Assembly: GCF_016428915.1 (NCBI RefSeq)
Contig: NZ_JAELTP010000001.1
Span: forward strand, 1-64,000
DNA length: 64,000 nt
Direction: 5' to 3'
From: Pandoraea sp. ASV26
Lineage (GTDB): Bacteria; Pseudomonadota; Gammaproteobacteria; Burkholderiales; Burkholderiaceae
Part shown: positions 25,998-37,635 of the stretch, piece after piece
How positions within the stretch are numbered: the stretch's first letter is position 1
How the letters are laid out: each line of letters starts with the position of its first letter
Notes under the pieces: generated by a model
The model's database searches: none
What the model was told of the DNA's origin: nothing
The model's input: only the letters and a program-made list of their open reading frames with translations
Position numbers and translations under genes: made by a program

Positions 25998-26598
25998 AGT
26001 GACTCCTTCTTGCGTATCGCTTTGTTGCTACGCGCACTGACTGTGCGCTATTAACATACCCATACTCAACGTGTCGGGTAAGGCATTAGTGGGCATTCTG
26101 CCCGGTCTGTTCCCGCGTACACCGAACCGTTACACGTTGTTACCCATGTGTCAGAAGGCACCGACAAACGTACGGTTTCCGACATAATCGCGACACAAGG
26201 CCGCCATTCTGGGGTAAATCCGAAAGCAATAGTGCGTCTCGATGCCGCACCTGTTGCTTATATGAGGGGTATGCGCGAAAACACCAGACGAGGGTTTACG
26301 CCAGCCACCTGACGTTTACGTAAACGTCATAATCCTCGTTATACTGCCCCGATCGGTAACTCATGAGACGTCACCGTACCCGTCAGGCATCGTCCGGACG
26401 CCGGTGCTACCATGGCTCCGACTGGCATCAGCATCACGATAAAAGGCCCCCGCTCGACGGGTGACGTCACGCAAGTGAGCACCTGGATAAAGCGATATTC
26501 AGAGGCCGACATTCACCGCTGCCGTCCTGCTTCACGAGAGCCGGAGCGGCAAGAAGTTTTGGCGACCCCAAAAGCAGTGAGAGTGAGGAGCACACCCC
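25998..26598. other. long intergenic region before the indolepyruvate oxidoreductase gene
   Basis: About 600 bp without a convincing gene. It holds the promoter of the small exported protein at its left end, the 18-bp palindrome at 26311-26328 and a TATACT hexamer (26340-26345). Downstream of that, about 250 bp look like a long 5' leader of the oxidoreductase gene. An open frame from 26412 overlaps the oxidoreductase gene and looks spurious. Confidence 0.5.
26311..26345 (+). promoter_or_regulatory. 18-bp palindrome and promoter upstream of the indolepyruvate oxidoreductase gene
   Basis: GACGTTTACGTAAACGTC (26311-26328) is a perfect palindrome. TTTACG inside it and TATACT (26340-26345) are 19 bp apart, a spacing typical of MerR-controlled promoters. 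TTTACGTAAACG-type sites have been proposed for LiuR-like MerR regulators of branched-chain amino acid/acyl-CoA catabolism. The assignment to LiuR here is tentative. Confidence 0.5.
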
Positions 26599-29500
26599 AT
26601 GAACGCCCCCGTCAATCCGAGTTTGCTGGCCGCACTAGAATCGGTCACGCTCGACGACAAATACACGCTCGAGCGCGGTCGCGCTTACATGAGCGGCATC
26701 CAGGCCCTGGTCCGACTCCCGATGTTGCAGCAGGCGCGCGATGCCGCCGCCGGGCTCAACACCGCTGGCTACATTTCGGGCTATCGCGGCTCGCCGCTGG
26801 GCGGTCTGGATCTGTCGCTATGGAAAGCGAAACAGCACCTCGCCAGCCATAACATCGTCTTCCAGCCCGGCCTGAACGAAGACCTCGCCGCCACGGCGGT
26901 GTGGGGCTCGCAGCAGGTCAATCTGTACCCCGCCAAGTTCGATGGCGTGTTCTCCATGTGGTACGGCAAGGGCCCGGGCGTCGACCGCTCGATGGACGTG
27001 CTCAAGCACGCCAACTCGGCCGGCTCGTCGAAGCACGGCGGTGTGCTGGTGCTCGCGGGCGACGATCACGCCGCAAAGTCCTCCACCCTCGCGCATCAGT
27101 CCGAACACGTCTTCAAGGCAGCCGGCATTCCCGTGCTGTATCCGTCGAACGTTCAGGAATATCTCGACTACGGCCTGCATGGCTGGGCCATGAGCCGCTA
27201 CTCGGGCCTGTGGGTCGCGATGAAGTGCGTCACCGACGTGGTCGAGTCGTCGGCCTCGGTGATGATCGATCCGCACAACGTCGACATCCGCCTGCCGAAC
27301 GACTTCATCATGCCGCCCGACGGCCTGAACATTCGCTGGCCCGATCCGCCGCTGGTGCAGGAAGCGCGTCTGCTCGACTACAAGTGGTATGCGGGCCTCG
27401 CTTACGTGCGCGCCAACAAGCTCGATCGCGTGACGATCGATTCGCCCCACGCGCGCTTCGGCATCATGACCGGCGGCAAGGCGTATCTCGACGTGTGTCA
27501 GGCGCTCGCCGATCTGGGGCTGGACGAAGCCACGTGCCAGCGCATCGGCATCCGTCTGTACAAAGTAGGCTGTGTGTGGCCGCTCGAAGCGCAGGGTGCG
27601 CGCGCGTTCGCTCAGGGGCTTCAGGAAATTCTGGTGGTCGAGGAAAAGCGTCAGATCCTCGAATACGCGATCAAGGAAGAGCTGTACAACTGGCGCGACG
27701 ACGTGCGTCCGCGCGTGTACGGCAAGTTCGACGAGAAAGACGGCGCCGGTGGCGAGTGGTCCGTGCCGATGGCCAACTGGCTGTTGCCCGCGCATTACGA
27801 ACTCTCGCCCGCGCTGATCGCCAAGGCGATCGCTACGCGTCTGGAGAAGTTCGAGTTGCCGAGCGACGTGCGCGAGCGCATCGCCGCCCGCCTGCGCGTG
27901 ATCGAGGCGAAGGAACAAGCGCTCGCCAAGCCGCGCGTGGCGGTGGAACGCAAGCCGTGGTTCTGCTCGGGCTGTCCGCACAACACGTCGACCAATGTGC
28001 CCGAAGGCTCGCGCGCCATCGCCGGTATCGGTTGCCACTACATGACCGTGTGGATGGACCGCAAGACCGACACCTTCTCGCAGATGGGCGGCGAAGGCGT
28101 GCCCTGGATCGGGCAGGCGCCGTTCTCGTGCGATGAACACATCTTCGCCAACCTGGGTGACGGCACGTACTTCCACTCGGGTCTGCTCGCGATTCGCGCG
28201 GCGATCTCGTCGAAGGTCAACATCACCTACAAGATTCTGTACAACGATGCGGTCGCGATGACCGGCGGCCAACCGGTCGACGGCACGCTCAGCGTGCCGC
28301 AGATCGTGGCGCAGGTCGATGCCGAGGGCGCCGCGAAGATCGTCATCGTGACGGACGAACCCGAGAAGTACGACGGCGTGAAGCTCGTCGGCGACGTTCC
28401 CATCTATCACCGCAGCGAACTGGATCGCGTGCAGCGCGAACTGCGGCTGGTCAAGGGCACGTCGATCCTGATCTACGACCAGACGTGTGCCACCGAGAAG
28501 CGCCGCCGCCGCAAACGCGGCGCGTATCCCGATCCGGCCAAGCGCGTGGTCATCAACGAAGCGGTCTGCGAAGGTTGCGGCGACTGCTCCGTGAAGTCGA
28601 ACTGCCTGTCGGTCGAACCGCTGGAAACGGAGTTTGGCACGAAGCGTCAGATCAACCAGTCGACGTGCAACAAGGATTTCTCGTGCCTGAACGGCTTCTG
28701 CCCGAGCTTCGTGACGGTGGAAGGCGGTCAGTTGCGCAAGCCGAAGACGGCGCAGATCGACAGCAGCGGGCTGCCGCCCCTGCCCGAACCGGCGTTGCCG
28801 GCCATCACGCGTCCGTACGGCATTCTCGTGACGGGCGTGGGCGGCACGGGCGTGGTGACTATCGGCGGGCTGCTCGGCATGGCAGCGCATCTGGAAAACA
28901 AGGGCGTCACGACGCTCGACGTCACCGGCCTCGCGCAGAAAGGCGGCGCGGTGACGAGCCACGTGCAGATCGCACTGCAACCGGAAGACATTCACGCCAC
29001 GCGTATCGCCATGGGCGACGCCCGTGTCGTGATCGGTTGCGACGCCATCACGACGGCCAGCGACGACACGCTCTCGCGCGTGCAGCACGGCGTGACGAAT
29101 GTCGTGGTCAACAGCGCGCACACGCCGACGGCCGATTTCATCCGCAACCCGAACTGGCGCTTCCCGGGCGCGAGCACGGAGAGCGACATCCGCGCGGCGG
29201 CCGGTGACAACGTCGACTTCGTCGATGCCAATCACCTCTCGCTGCGACTGCTCGGCGACACCATCTACACGAACCCGTTCGTGCTGGGCTACGCATGGCA
29301 GAAGGGTTGGGTACCGCTGTCGTATGCGGCGCTCACGCGTGCCATCGAACTGAACGGCGTGGCGATCGAGAAGAACAAGCAGGCGTTCGAATGGGGACGT
29401 CGCGCCGCCCACGATCTGGCCACCGTGCACCGGCTCGCGCAGCAAAACGAGTCTGTGGAATCGTCGGCCGCTGGCGGCAAGTTGATTACGCTGCACTCGC

Positions 29501-30165
29501 CGCGCGCGCTCGATACGTTGATCCAGCGTCGTTACGATCAGCTCGTGGCCTATCAGGATCGCGCTTACGCCGAACGCTTCAAGCAAACGGTGGACCGCGT
29601 GCGCACCGCGGAATCGGCCGTGGCGAGCGACGCCATGCAAATGCCGCTGACCGAAGCCGTCGCCCGAGCGCTGTACAAGCTCATGGCCTACAAGGACGAG
29701 TACGAGGTCGCGCGGCTATACACCGATCCGGCGTTCATGAAGAAGTTGAACGAGCAGTTCGAAGGCGACTTCACGCTGCGCTTCCATCTGGCACCGCCGT
29801 CGCTGGCCAAGCACGACGACAAGGGGCATCTCGTGAAGAAAGCCTATGGCGCGTGGATGATGAAGGCGTTCGGCGTGCTGGCGAAGCTCAAGGGGCTGCG
29901 CGGCGGGCCGTTCGACATCTTCGGCCGCACGCAGGAGCGTCGCACGGAACGCGCGCTGATCGGCGAGTACGAAGCGCTGGTCAACGAACTGGTCACGGGT
30001 CTGAACGAGCACAACCTGTCGCTGGCCGTGCAACTGGCGGAGTTGCCGCAGGAAATTCGCGGCTACGGTCATGTCAAGGAGCAGAACCTCGCGGCCACGC
30101 GCATCAAGTGGACGAAGTTGCTCGCGCAATTCCGTGGTGGCGGTTCGCATCGCGCGGCGGCCTGA
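26599..30165 (+). CDS. fused indolepyruvate ferredoxin oxidoreductase (IorA/IorB-type)
   Basis: The 1188-residue protein fuses all parts of a 2-oxoacid:acceptor oxidoreductase. The N-terminal pyrimidine domain starts near residue 25 (GYISGYRGSPLGG). The thiamine-diphosphate domain is in the middle (CSGCPHNTSTNVPEG; GEGVPWIGQAPF). A 4Fe-4S cluster segment follows (CEGCGDCSVKSNCLSV), and a gamma domain begins at ILVTGVGGTGVVTIGGLLGMAAH. It oxidatively decarboxylates aryl or branched-chain 2-oxo acids to acyl-CoA, linking transaminated aromatic amino acids to acyl-CoA. Phenylpyruvate would give phenylacetyl-CoA, the substrate of the nearby paa genes, but that link is inference. It is monocistronic with its own terminator. 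Confidence 0.93.
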   Translation: MNAPVNPSLLAALESVTLDDKYTLERGRAYMSGIQALVRLPMLQQARDAAAGLNTAGYISGYRGSPLGGLDLSLWKAKQHLASHNIVFQPGLNEDLAATAVWGSQQVNLYPAKFDGVFSMWYGKGPGVDRSMDVLKHANSAGSSKHGGVLVLAGDDHAAKSSTLAHQSEHVFKAAGIPVLYPSNVQEYLDYGLHGWAMSRYSGLWVAMKCVTDVVESSASVMIDPHNVDIRLPNDFIMPPDGLNIRWPDPPLVQEARLLDYKWYAGLAYVRANKLDRVTIDSPHARFGIMTGGKAYLDVCQALADLGLDEATCQRIGIRLYKVGCVWPLEAQGARAFAQGLQEILVVEEKRQILEYAIKEELYNWRDDVRPRVYGKFDEKDGAGGEWSVPMANWLLPAHYELSPALIAKAIATRLEKFELPSDVRERIAARLRVIEAKEQALAKPRVAVERKPWFCSGCPHNTSTNVPEGSRAIAGIGCHYMTVWMDRKTDTFSQMGGEGVPWIGQAPFSCDEHIFANLGDGTYFHSGLLAIRAAISSKVNITYKILYNDAVAMTGGQPVDGTLSVPQIVAQVDAEGAAKIVIVTDEPEKYDGVKLVGDVPIYHRSELDRVQRELRLVKGTSILIYDQTCATEKRRRRKRGAYPDPAKRVVINEAVCEGCGDCSVKSNCLSVEPLETEFGTKRQINQSTCNKDFSCLNGFCPSFVTVEGGQLRKPKTAQIDSSGLPPLPEPALPAITRPYGILVTGVGGTGVVTIGGLLGMAAHLENKGVTTLDVTGLAQKGGAVTSHVQIALQPEDIHATRIAMGDARVVIGCDAITTASDDTLSRVQHGVTNVVVNSAHTPTADFIRNPNWRFPGASTESDIRAAAGDNVDFVDANHLSLRLLGDTIYTNPFVLGYAWQKGWVPLSYAALTRAIELNGVAIEKNKQAFEWGRRAAHDLATVHRLAQQNESVESSAAGGKLITLHSPRALDTLIQRRYDQLVAYQDRAYAERFKQTVDRVRTAESAVASDAMQMPLTEAVARALYKLMAYKDEYEVARLYTDPAFMKKLNEQFEGDFTLRFHLAPPSLAKHDDKGHLVKKAYGAWMMKAFGVLAKLKGLRGGPFDIFGRTQERRTERALIGEYEALVNELVTGLNEHNLSLAVQLAELPQEIRGYGHVKEQNLAATRIKWTKLLAQFRGGGSHRAAA

Positions 30166-30200
30166 GCCCCAAGACGTCAGTCCAATAAGTCAGTCCAATA

Positions 30201-30240
30201 AAAATCCCGCCAGACGCTCACGCGCTGGCGGGATTTTTTT
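30201..30240 (+). terminator. intrinsic terminator after the oxidoreductase gene
   Basis: AAATCCCGCCAG pairs with CTGGCGGGATTT and is followed by T residues. The A-run on the other side allows it to serve the convergent malic enzyme gene as well. An 11-bp direct repeat (CAGTCCAATAA) precedes it. Confidence 0.9.
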
Positions 30241-30316
30241 ATGCGCTCTCGCCCCGTGGGCAAGTCGGCGGACATGCACGCCGGGGTCTCTCCCGACGAC
30301 ATGTCCGCTCTCATCC

Positions 30317-32596
<2,280 letters not shown>

Positions 32597-32918
32597 ATCT
32601 CGATACCTAAGGACAGGGCGACGGCCGGGCCCGTGCCGCATGCGGGCAGCGTCTGGGCTCGGTCGTCTTTTAACGGATCACGGCGGGGAAGAGCCAACCG
32701 GAGGGATTCGGCGATTGTGTCGTCGACGGTTTTCTTCTGTGCGCGGCAGCGTGATGACCGCCGCTTCCCCCGACCCGGCATGCCGCGCTTGCGCGCGCCG
32801 GATCGCGGGACTGACGGTGCGCCGGACGCACCGCAGGACGCAAAGTGTACACCTTGCGCCGAAAGCTTGATGCTGCACGCGGCGCCTGCCGCGCGTGCGT
32901 TGGGACAGTCGACGCGCC
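32597..32918. other. intergenic region between malic enzyme and MFS genes
   Basis: About 320 bp between two minus-strand genes. I see no convincing gene, hairpin with T-run or near-consensus promoter. It must contain the maeB promoter. Confidence 0.4.
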
Positions 32919-34157
32919 TTATTCCAGCGCTTCGCCGCGACGCTCCGGAATCAGGAACAGCGTGGCGAGAATGTCGAGCACGTAAATGCTGGCGAGGAAG
33001 ACGAGCGCCATCTTGAACGAATAGGCAGCCGCCAGGGCACCGACCGTGAGCGGTCCGAAACCGCCCACGGCGCGGCCGATGTTGAACAGCACGTTTTGCG
33101 CCGTTGCACGTGCGGCCGTCGGATACAGCTCGGAAATCAGCGCGCCGTAGCCGCCGATCATGCCGTTCACGAACAGTCCCATCACCGCACCGCCGATCAG
33201 CAGCGCGAATTGCGACTGCAACTGCGCGTAGACGAACACCATCACGACCGCGCCGATCTGATAGCCGATGAACGTCGGGCGGCGGCCGAAGCGATCGGCC
33301 AGACGGCCGAACAGCCAGATGCCGAACGCCATGCCGAGCACCGTCACCGCCGTCCACATGGCCGACTTGGTGAGCGAGTAGCCGAACGTCTTCGACAGGT
33401 ACGACGGCATCCAGATCATCAGGCCGTAGTAACCGAAGTTCTGCACCGAGCACAGGATCGCCACGCCAAGGCTCGCGCGCGTGGTGGCGCCGTCCTTGAC
33501 CAGCAACTTGAGCGGCGCGTGTTCGCGCGGCTGCTTTTGTTGCGCGAGGAACATCTCGGGCTCACCGAGCGTGCGGCGCATGACGAACGACACGACCGCC
33601 GGCAGCAGGCCAACGGCGAACATGCCGCGCCAGCCGATAACCGGCAGCAGCAGCGGCGTGAGCAGCGCGGCGGCCAGCACCCCGGCCTGCCATCCCAATC
33701 CCACGAACGACGACGCCCGCGCACGACGCTCCGGCGCACACGCTTCCGCCGCGAGCGCCATGCCGATGCCGAACTCGCCGCCCAGACCGATACCGGCAAT
33801 CGTCCGGTACGCCAGCAAGTCCCAATAGCCTTGCGCGAGCGCGCACAGGCCGGTGAACACGGCGAAGACCAGGATCGTCCACGACAGCACGCGTACGCGG
33901 CCATAGCGATCGGACAGCATGCCGAAGACGATGCCGCCGACGACGGCGCCCACGAGGGTCCACGTGACGAGCGACCCGGACTGTGTGCTGGTCAGCGCGA
34001 GGTCGGCCGCGATGGCCGGCAGGATGAAGCCGAGGATCAGCAGATCGAAGCCGTCCATGGCGTAGCCGATGGCCGAGGCCCAGAGGGCACGCTTCGCGTA
34101 GGCGTTGTCTTGCGGCACGGCAGTAGCCGCAAGCGAGGGCGAGGAATCGTTAGGCAT
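32919..34157 (-). CDS. MFS transporter, aromatic acid/sugar acid symporter type
   Basis: This 412-residue twelve-helix permease begins at helix 1 with WASAIGYAMDGFDLLILGFILPAI, the D-x-x-D/G motif of the AAHS and sialate transporter branch. It has the loop motif SDRYGRVRVL and GIGLGGEFGIGMALAAEACAPERRA. The ATG at 34157 gives a normal cytoplasmic tail; the 59-residue upstream extension is not membrane-like. No catabolic genes adjoin it, so the substrate (aromatic acid, sialate or other organic acid) is open. Confidence 0.88.
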   Translation of the reverse strand: MPNDSSPSLAATAVPQDNAYAKRALWASAIGYAMDGFDLLILGFILPAIAADLALTSTQSGSLVTWTLVGAVVGGIVFGMLSDRYGRVRVLSWTILVFAVFTGLCALAQGYWDLLAYRTIAGIGLGGEFGIGMALAAEACAPERRARASSFVGLGWQAGVLAAALLTPLLLPVIGWRGMFAVGLLPAVVSFVMRRTLGEPEMFLAQQKQPREHAPLKLLVKDGATTRASLGVAILCSVQNFGYYGLMIWMPSYLSKTFGYSLTKSAMWTAVTVLGMAFGIWLFGRLADRFGRRPTFIGYQIGAVVMVFVYAQLQSQFALLIGGAVMGLFVNGMIGGYGALISELYPTAARATAQNVLFNIGRAVGGFGPLTVGALAAAYSFKMALVFLASIYVLDILATLFLIPERRGEALE

Positions 34158-34515
34158 GAGCGTGTCCGGCGGGTCTGAATTTCGGCGAGAGTGTATGCCT
34201 GTCATAAAGGCTCGGCAACTGTCTCTTTTTTTGGACTCATCTGTCGGAACGGGTTTTTCATATGCGCCGTGCGGGCACACCGTGCGTATCCCTTGCGTCG
34301 AAAATATACGCTCAGTGCATAATTGCCCTCGCATCTGCTGAAACTTGTGGCATAATTCGCGTTTAAGCGCCGGTCGGTCGTCGCAAGACGTGCAGATCCG
34401 CCGCCTGAGACGGCGTTCCTGCTAACGCGCCCTACGCGCTGCGGCACCCCGCTGACTTACCCATGACTCCTGGCTGCACGCCCCACGGCGGGCAGCTACG
34501 CTAAGGAACCGCATC
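34158..34515. other. divergent regulatory region between MFS and pyrE
   Basis: About 360 bp with no gene. An extended -10 element, TGGCATAAT near 34346-34354, faces pyrE and leaves a leader of roughly 150 bases. The leader was checked for a pyrimidine-type attenuator (leader peptide plus T-run hairpin); none was obvious. Confidence 0.45.
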
Positions 34516-35205
34516 ATGATTGGCATCGACCGCCAGGCGATTTCCGACATCACCGCCAAGATCCTGCTCGAAGTGGGCGCGGTGCATTTCAACGCCGAGA
34601 AGCCGTACATCTTCACCTCGGGCTGGGCCAGCCCGGTCTACACCGACTGCCGCAAGCTGATCTCGTACCCGCGTGTGCGCCGTACGCTGATGGACTTCGC
34701 CGAGGCCGTCATCATTCAGGACGTCGGCTGCGAGCAGTTCGACACGGTCGCCGGCGGTGAGACCGCGGGCATTCCGTTTGCGGCCTGGATCGCCGACAAG
34801 CTGATGCTGCCGATGCAGTACGTTCGCAAAAAACCGAAGGGTTTCGGCCGTAACGCGCAGATCGAAGGCGATCTGCCGGAAGGCTCGCGCGTGCTGCTCG
34901 TGGAAGATCTGACGACCGACGGTCGCAGCAAGATCAACTTCTGCAAGGCGCTGCGCGAAGCCGGTGCGAGCGTGAATCACGTGTTCGTGATCTTCCACTA
35001 CGACATCTTCCCGGAGAGCCGTCAGGTGCTCAAGGACATCGACGTCCAGCTGCACTCGCTCGCTACGTGGTGGGATGTGCTGCGCGTTGCCAAGCAGCAG
35101 AACCACTTCGACACGAAGACGCTCGACGAAGTCGAGAAATTCCTGCACGCACCGGCCGAATGGTCGGGCGCGCACGGCGGCGCCACGTCGTTCCCGAAGG
35201 ACTAA
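34516..35205 (+). CDS. pyrE: orotate phosphoribosyltransferase
   Basis: The 229-residue enzyme makes orotidine 5'-phosphate from orotate and PRPP in pyrimidine synthesis. The PRPP-binding loop [17 protein letters not shown] is intact, as are the substrate segments [20 protein letters not shown] and [17 protein letters not shown] with the flexible-loop lysines [17 protein letters not shown]. The start is ATG 34516 after AAGGAACC. It is monocistronic, closed by a strong terminator. Confidence 0.96.
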   Translation: MIGIDRQAISDITAKILLEVGAVHFNAEKPYIFTSGWASPVYTDCRKLISYPRVRRTLMDFAEAVIIQDVGCEQFDTVAGGETAGIPFAAWIADKLMLPMQYVRKKPKGFGRNAQIEGDLPEGSRVLLVEDLTTDGRSKINFCKALREAGASVNHVFVIFHYDIFPESRQVLKDIDVQLHSLATWWDVLRVAKQQNHFDTKTLDEVEKFLHAPAEWSGAHGGATSFPKD

Positions 35206-35247
35206 GTCCTGTGGCAATGCCCGTAGTATTCGCTTGAGAGGCGAGAG

Positions 35248-35278
35248 CGGCCAGTCCGAAAGGACTGGCCGTTTTTTT
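35248..35278 (+). terminator. intrinsic terminator after pyrE
   Basis: A 10-bp perfect stem CGGCCAGTCC/GGACTGGCCG with a GAAA tetraloop is followed by seven T residues. It lies 43 bp after the pyrE stop. Confidence 0.95.
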
Positions 35279-35303
35279 CATCCGATCGGCTCAGGAGTCA
35301 CCC

Positions 35304-35702
35304 ATGTTTGCTTCGGTCTTCGCCATCAGCATCGGGGCTGCCCTCGGCGCGCTACTGCGCTGGGCGTTGAGCGTGCAGTTCAATGCGATCTTGCCGACGC
35401 TCCCGCTCGGCACCCTCGCGGCCAATCTCGTGGGCGGCTATCTGATCGGGGTCGCCGTCGCGCTGTTCAGCCACTTTCCGTCGATCCCGGTCGAGTGGCG
35501 TCTGCTGATCGTCACCGGGTTTCTCGGTGGCCTCACCACGTTCTCCACCTTCTCGGCCGAAGTCACCACGCTGCTGCGCGAGGGGGAAATGGGCTGGGCC
35601 TCGCTCATCGTGATCGCTCACGTGGGCGGGTCGCTCGTCATGACGTTGCTCGGCATGGCCAGCGCCACGCTGCTCGTGCAGTGGCTGCGCCCCGCCGGCT
35701 GA
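35304..35702 (+). CDS. crcB: fluoride-specific exporter CrcB/Fluc
   Basis: At 132 residues it has the four-helix Fluc architecture: [10 protein letters not shown] in helix 1, [17 protein letters not shown] in helix 2 (with the conserved Asn) and [15 protein letters not shown] in helix 3, where the Phe box and central Na+ site lie. It functions as an antiparallel dimer exporting fluoride from the cytoplasm. Only about 25 bp separate it from the pyrE terminator, and no fluoride riboswitch is apparent in that gap. Confidence 0.95.
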   Translation: MFASVFAISIGAALGALLRWALSVQFNAILPTLPLGTLAANLVGGYLIGVAVALFSHFPSIPVEWRLLIVTGFLGGLTTFSTFSAEVTTLLREGEMGWASLIVIAHVGGSLVMTLLGMASATLLVQWLRPAG

Positions 35703-35739
35703 CAGGCACGCCAGCCATACCACCGACGACACCGCCGCA

Positions 35740-36576
35740 CTACGCCAGCAACATCACGAGCTTGACGTCGTCATGCCCCGCCAGACGAAACGTGACCTGC
35801 GCAAAGTCGATATCCCCGCGCACGGGGTGATGGAAGCCGCGCCGGCCGCCTTCACGCTCGACGACGTCCTGCTGCGACCAGAGCGCGGCGAACACGCTGC
35901 TCTCGCGTTGCAGCACGTCGGTCAACGCGCGCACGGGCGTGTCGTCGAGGTAGGCGCTGCATTCCGCGCGAAACTCGGCAACGACGCGTTGCGCGCGGCG
36001 CTCCCAATCCTGAATCAAGGTCTGCGCCCCGGCGTCGAGAAAGATGTAGCGCAGCAGATTCTTCGCGCCGGGCACGTCGAGCCAGCCCCGGAAGAGGTCG
36101 GCGGCGGCGGCGTTCCAGGCGAGGACATCCCAACACCGGTCGAGCGCGTAGGCGGGCGCGGCCACCGCAGCGACCGCCGCCTGCACCTGCGCGGCGGCGT
36201 GGTGCGGCAACGGCTCGGCGCCGCGCTCCGGGTCGCGCTTGCCCGCCAGATCGAAGAGATACGCCCGTTCGGCACGCGAGAGCCGCAACGCACTGGCGAC
36301 GGCTGCCAGCGCGCCTGCGGAAATCGACACCTCCCGCGCCTGCTCGATCCACGTGTACCAGGTCGACGACAGACCACATAACTGCGCCACTTCCTCGCGC
36401 CGCAGCCCGGGCGTGCGACGCCGCCCGAGCAAGGGCAGTCCGACCGCCGCCGGCGTGAGCCGCTCGCGATGCGCGCGCAGAAAGTCTCCCAGCGCTCGAC
36501 GCTGGCGCGCATCATCGGCATGCGGAGCCGGTTCTCCCGGCGAGGCGCCGGGCGATGCCATGGGGGTACTTTTCAT
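35740..36576 (-). CDS. XRE-family regulator with MmyB-like ligand domain
   Basis: The 278-residue regulator has an N-terminal HTH (RRRTPGLRREEVAQLCGLSSTWYTWIEQ) and a C-terminal MmyB-type PAS-like domain (DRCWDVLAWNAAAADLFRG; LLRYIFLD; the closing GHDDVKLVMLLA). Members are usually local repressors of the divergently transcribed gene, here the methyltransferase at 36709. The start at 36576 is preferred; ATG 36561 is an alternative. The start region TACCAGGATAAATAGGTAACTTGTACCAG (36577-36605) holds two TACCAG direct repeats that may be its operator. Confidence 0.88.
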   Translation of the reverse strand: MKSTPMASPGASPGEPAPHADDARQRRALGDFLRAHRERLTPAAVGLPLLGRRRTPGLRREEVAQLCGLSSTWYTWIEQAREVSISAGALAAVASALRLSRAERAYLFDLAGKRDPERGAEPLPHHAAAQVQAAVAAVAAPAYALDRCWDVLAWNAAAADLFRGWLDVPGAKNLLRYIFLDAGAQTLIQDWERRAQRVVAEFRAECSAYLDDTPVRALTDVLQRESSVFAALWSQQDVVEREGGRRGFHHPVRGDIDFAQVTFRLAGHDDVKLVMLLA

Positions 36577-36605
36577 ACCAGGATAAATAGGTAACTTGTA
36601 CCAGT
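36575..36605. promoter_or_regulatory. direct repeats TACCAG, candidate operator for the divergent pair
   Basis: TACCAG occurs at 36576-36581 and again at 36599-36604, around an AT-richer GATAAATAGGTAACTTG core between the XRE and methyltransferase genes. MmyB-like regulators act on such divergent gaps. Binding is inferred. Confidence 0.4.
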
Positions 36606-36708
36606 ATCGACGAGCCATTATCGTGAGACCCATCGGTGTCGCGCAAGCCCCTGCGCACGACGTCGTCGAATGCAACGCGCCCGACCCCACAGACCAAGGA
36701 GACTCGCC

Positions 36709-37545
36709 GTGAGCGATACCCCGCAATCCACCACCCCCGCTACGGCGCATGATGCCCCGACCCCCGCCGACACGCCGAATGTGCACAATGCGCACAACGC
36801 CGTCGTCACCGGCCAGTTCGGCCCGCAGGCGTCTGCCTATCTGACGAGCGCCAATCACGCGCAGGGCGCCGATCTGGAGCAACTCGCCGCGATTGCGCGC
36901 GCCCATCCGGGGGCTCAGGTGCTGGATCTGGGCTGTGGTGCGGGTCACGTGAGCTTCTTCACCGCGCCTCACGTCGCCCGTGTCGTGGCCTACGACTTGT
37001 CGGCCGACATGCTCGGCGTGGTCGCCGGCGAGGCCGCGAAGCGCGGGCTGACGAACGTCGACACGCAACTCGGCGCGGCCGAATCGCTGCCCTTCAGCAA
37101 CGCCAGCTTCGATCTCGTCTTCAGCCGCTACAGTGCGCATCACTGGGCGGATGTGGGCGCCGCGCTGCGCGAGATGCGCCGCGTGCTCAAGCCCGGCGGC
37201 CGTGTCGTGATCTGCGACGTCGCCTCAACCGGACAGCCGCTGTTCGACACGTATCTGCAAGCGGTCGAAGTGCTGCGCGACACGTCGCACGTGCGCGACT
37301 ACGCCGCGAGCGAATGGATGACGATGGCGGCAGGGGCGGGATTTTCGGTGGCATCGCTCACGCCGCGCACGCTCGAACTCGACTTCAAGACGTGGACGAC
37401 GCGCATGCGCACGCCGGCGCCGATGCAGGTGGCCATTCGCGCTTTGCAAACGGCGATGGCCGACGACGTACGCCGTCATTTCAAGATTCAGGACGACGGC
37501 TCGTTCACGCTCGACACGCTCACGCTCGAATTGATCGTCGGCTGA
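36709..37545 (+). CDS. class I SAM-dependent methyltransferase (UbiE/YcgJ type)
   Basis: This 278-residue methyltransferase has motif I VLDLGCGAGHVSFFTA, motif II region VVAYDLSADMLGVV, LPFSNASFDLVFSRYSAHHWAD and LKPGGRVVICDV. I choose the GTG at 36709 because AAGGAG lies six bases before it, whereas the ATG at 36670 has no ribosome site and adds arginine-rich residues. Residues 1-30 are Thr/Pro/Ala-rich and probably disordered. The acceptor is unknown. Divergence from an XRE regulator suggests inducible expression. Confidence 0.88.
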   Translation: MSDTPQSTTPATAHDAPTPADTPNVHNAHNAVVTGQFGPQASAYLTSANHAQGADLEQLAAIARAHPGAQVLDLGCGAGHVSFFTAPHVARVVAYDLSADMLGVVAGEAAKRGLTNVDTQLGAAESLPFSNASFDLVFSRYSAHHWADVGAALREMRRVLKPGGRVVICDVASTGQPLFDTYLQAVEVLRDTSHVRDYAASEWMTMAAGAGFSVASLTPRTLELDFKTWTTRMRTPAPMQVAIRALQTAMADDVRRHFKIQDDGSFTLDTLTLELIVG

Positions 37546-37580
37546 TCGGAAGCGGAAGGTCGATCGACGTCCATCATGCG

Positions 37581-37617
37581 AAAGGGCGCGCTGGCATCAC
37601 GTTCAGGCGCGCCCTTT
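37581..37617. terminator. bidirectional hairpin between convergent genes
   Basis: An 11-bp perfect stem AAAGGGCGCGC (37581-37591)/GCGCGCCCTTT (37607-37617) lies between the convergent methyltransferase and PPIase ends. The A/T ends give short U-tracts both ways. Confidence 0.75.
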
Positions 37618-37635
37618 GCTATCGACCGGCCTCGG

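Noticed and set aside
26818-29640. 940-codon minus-strand open frame opposite the indolepyruvate oxidoreductase
   Set aside because: Antisense shadow with the same signs; the plus-strand protein has intact Fe-S and nucleotide motifs.
35206-35303. Fluoride riboswitch before crcB
   Set aside because: The gap is mostly the pyrE terminator; no space or motif for the aptamer.
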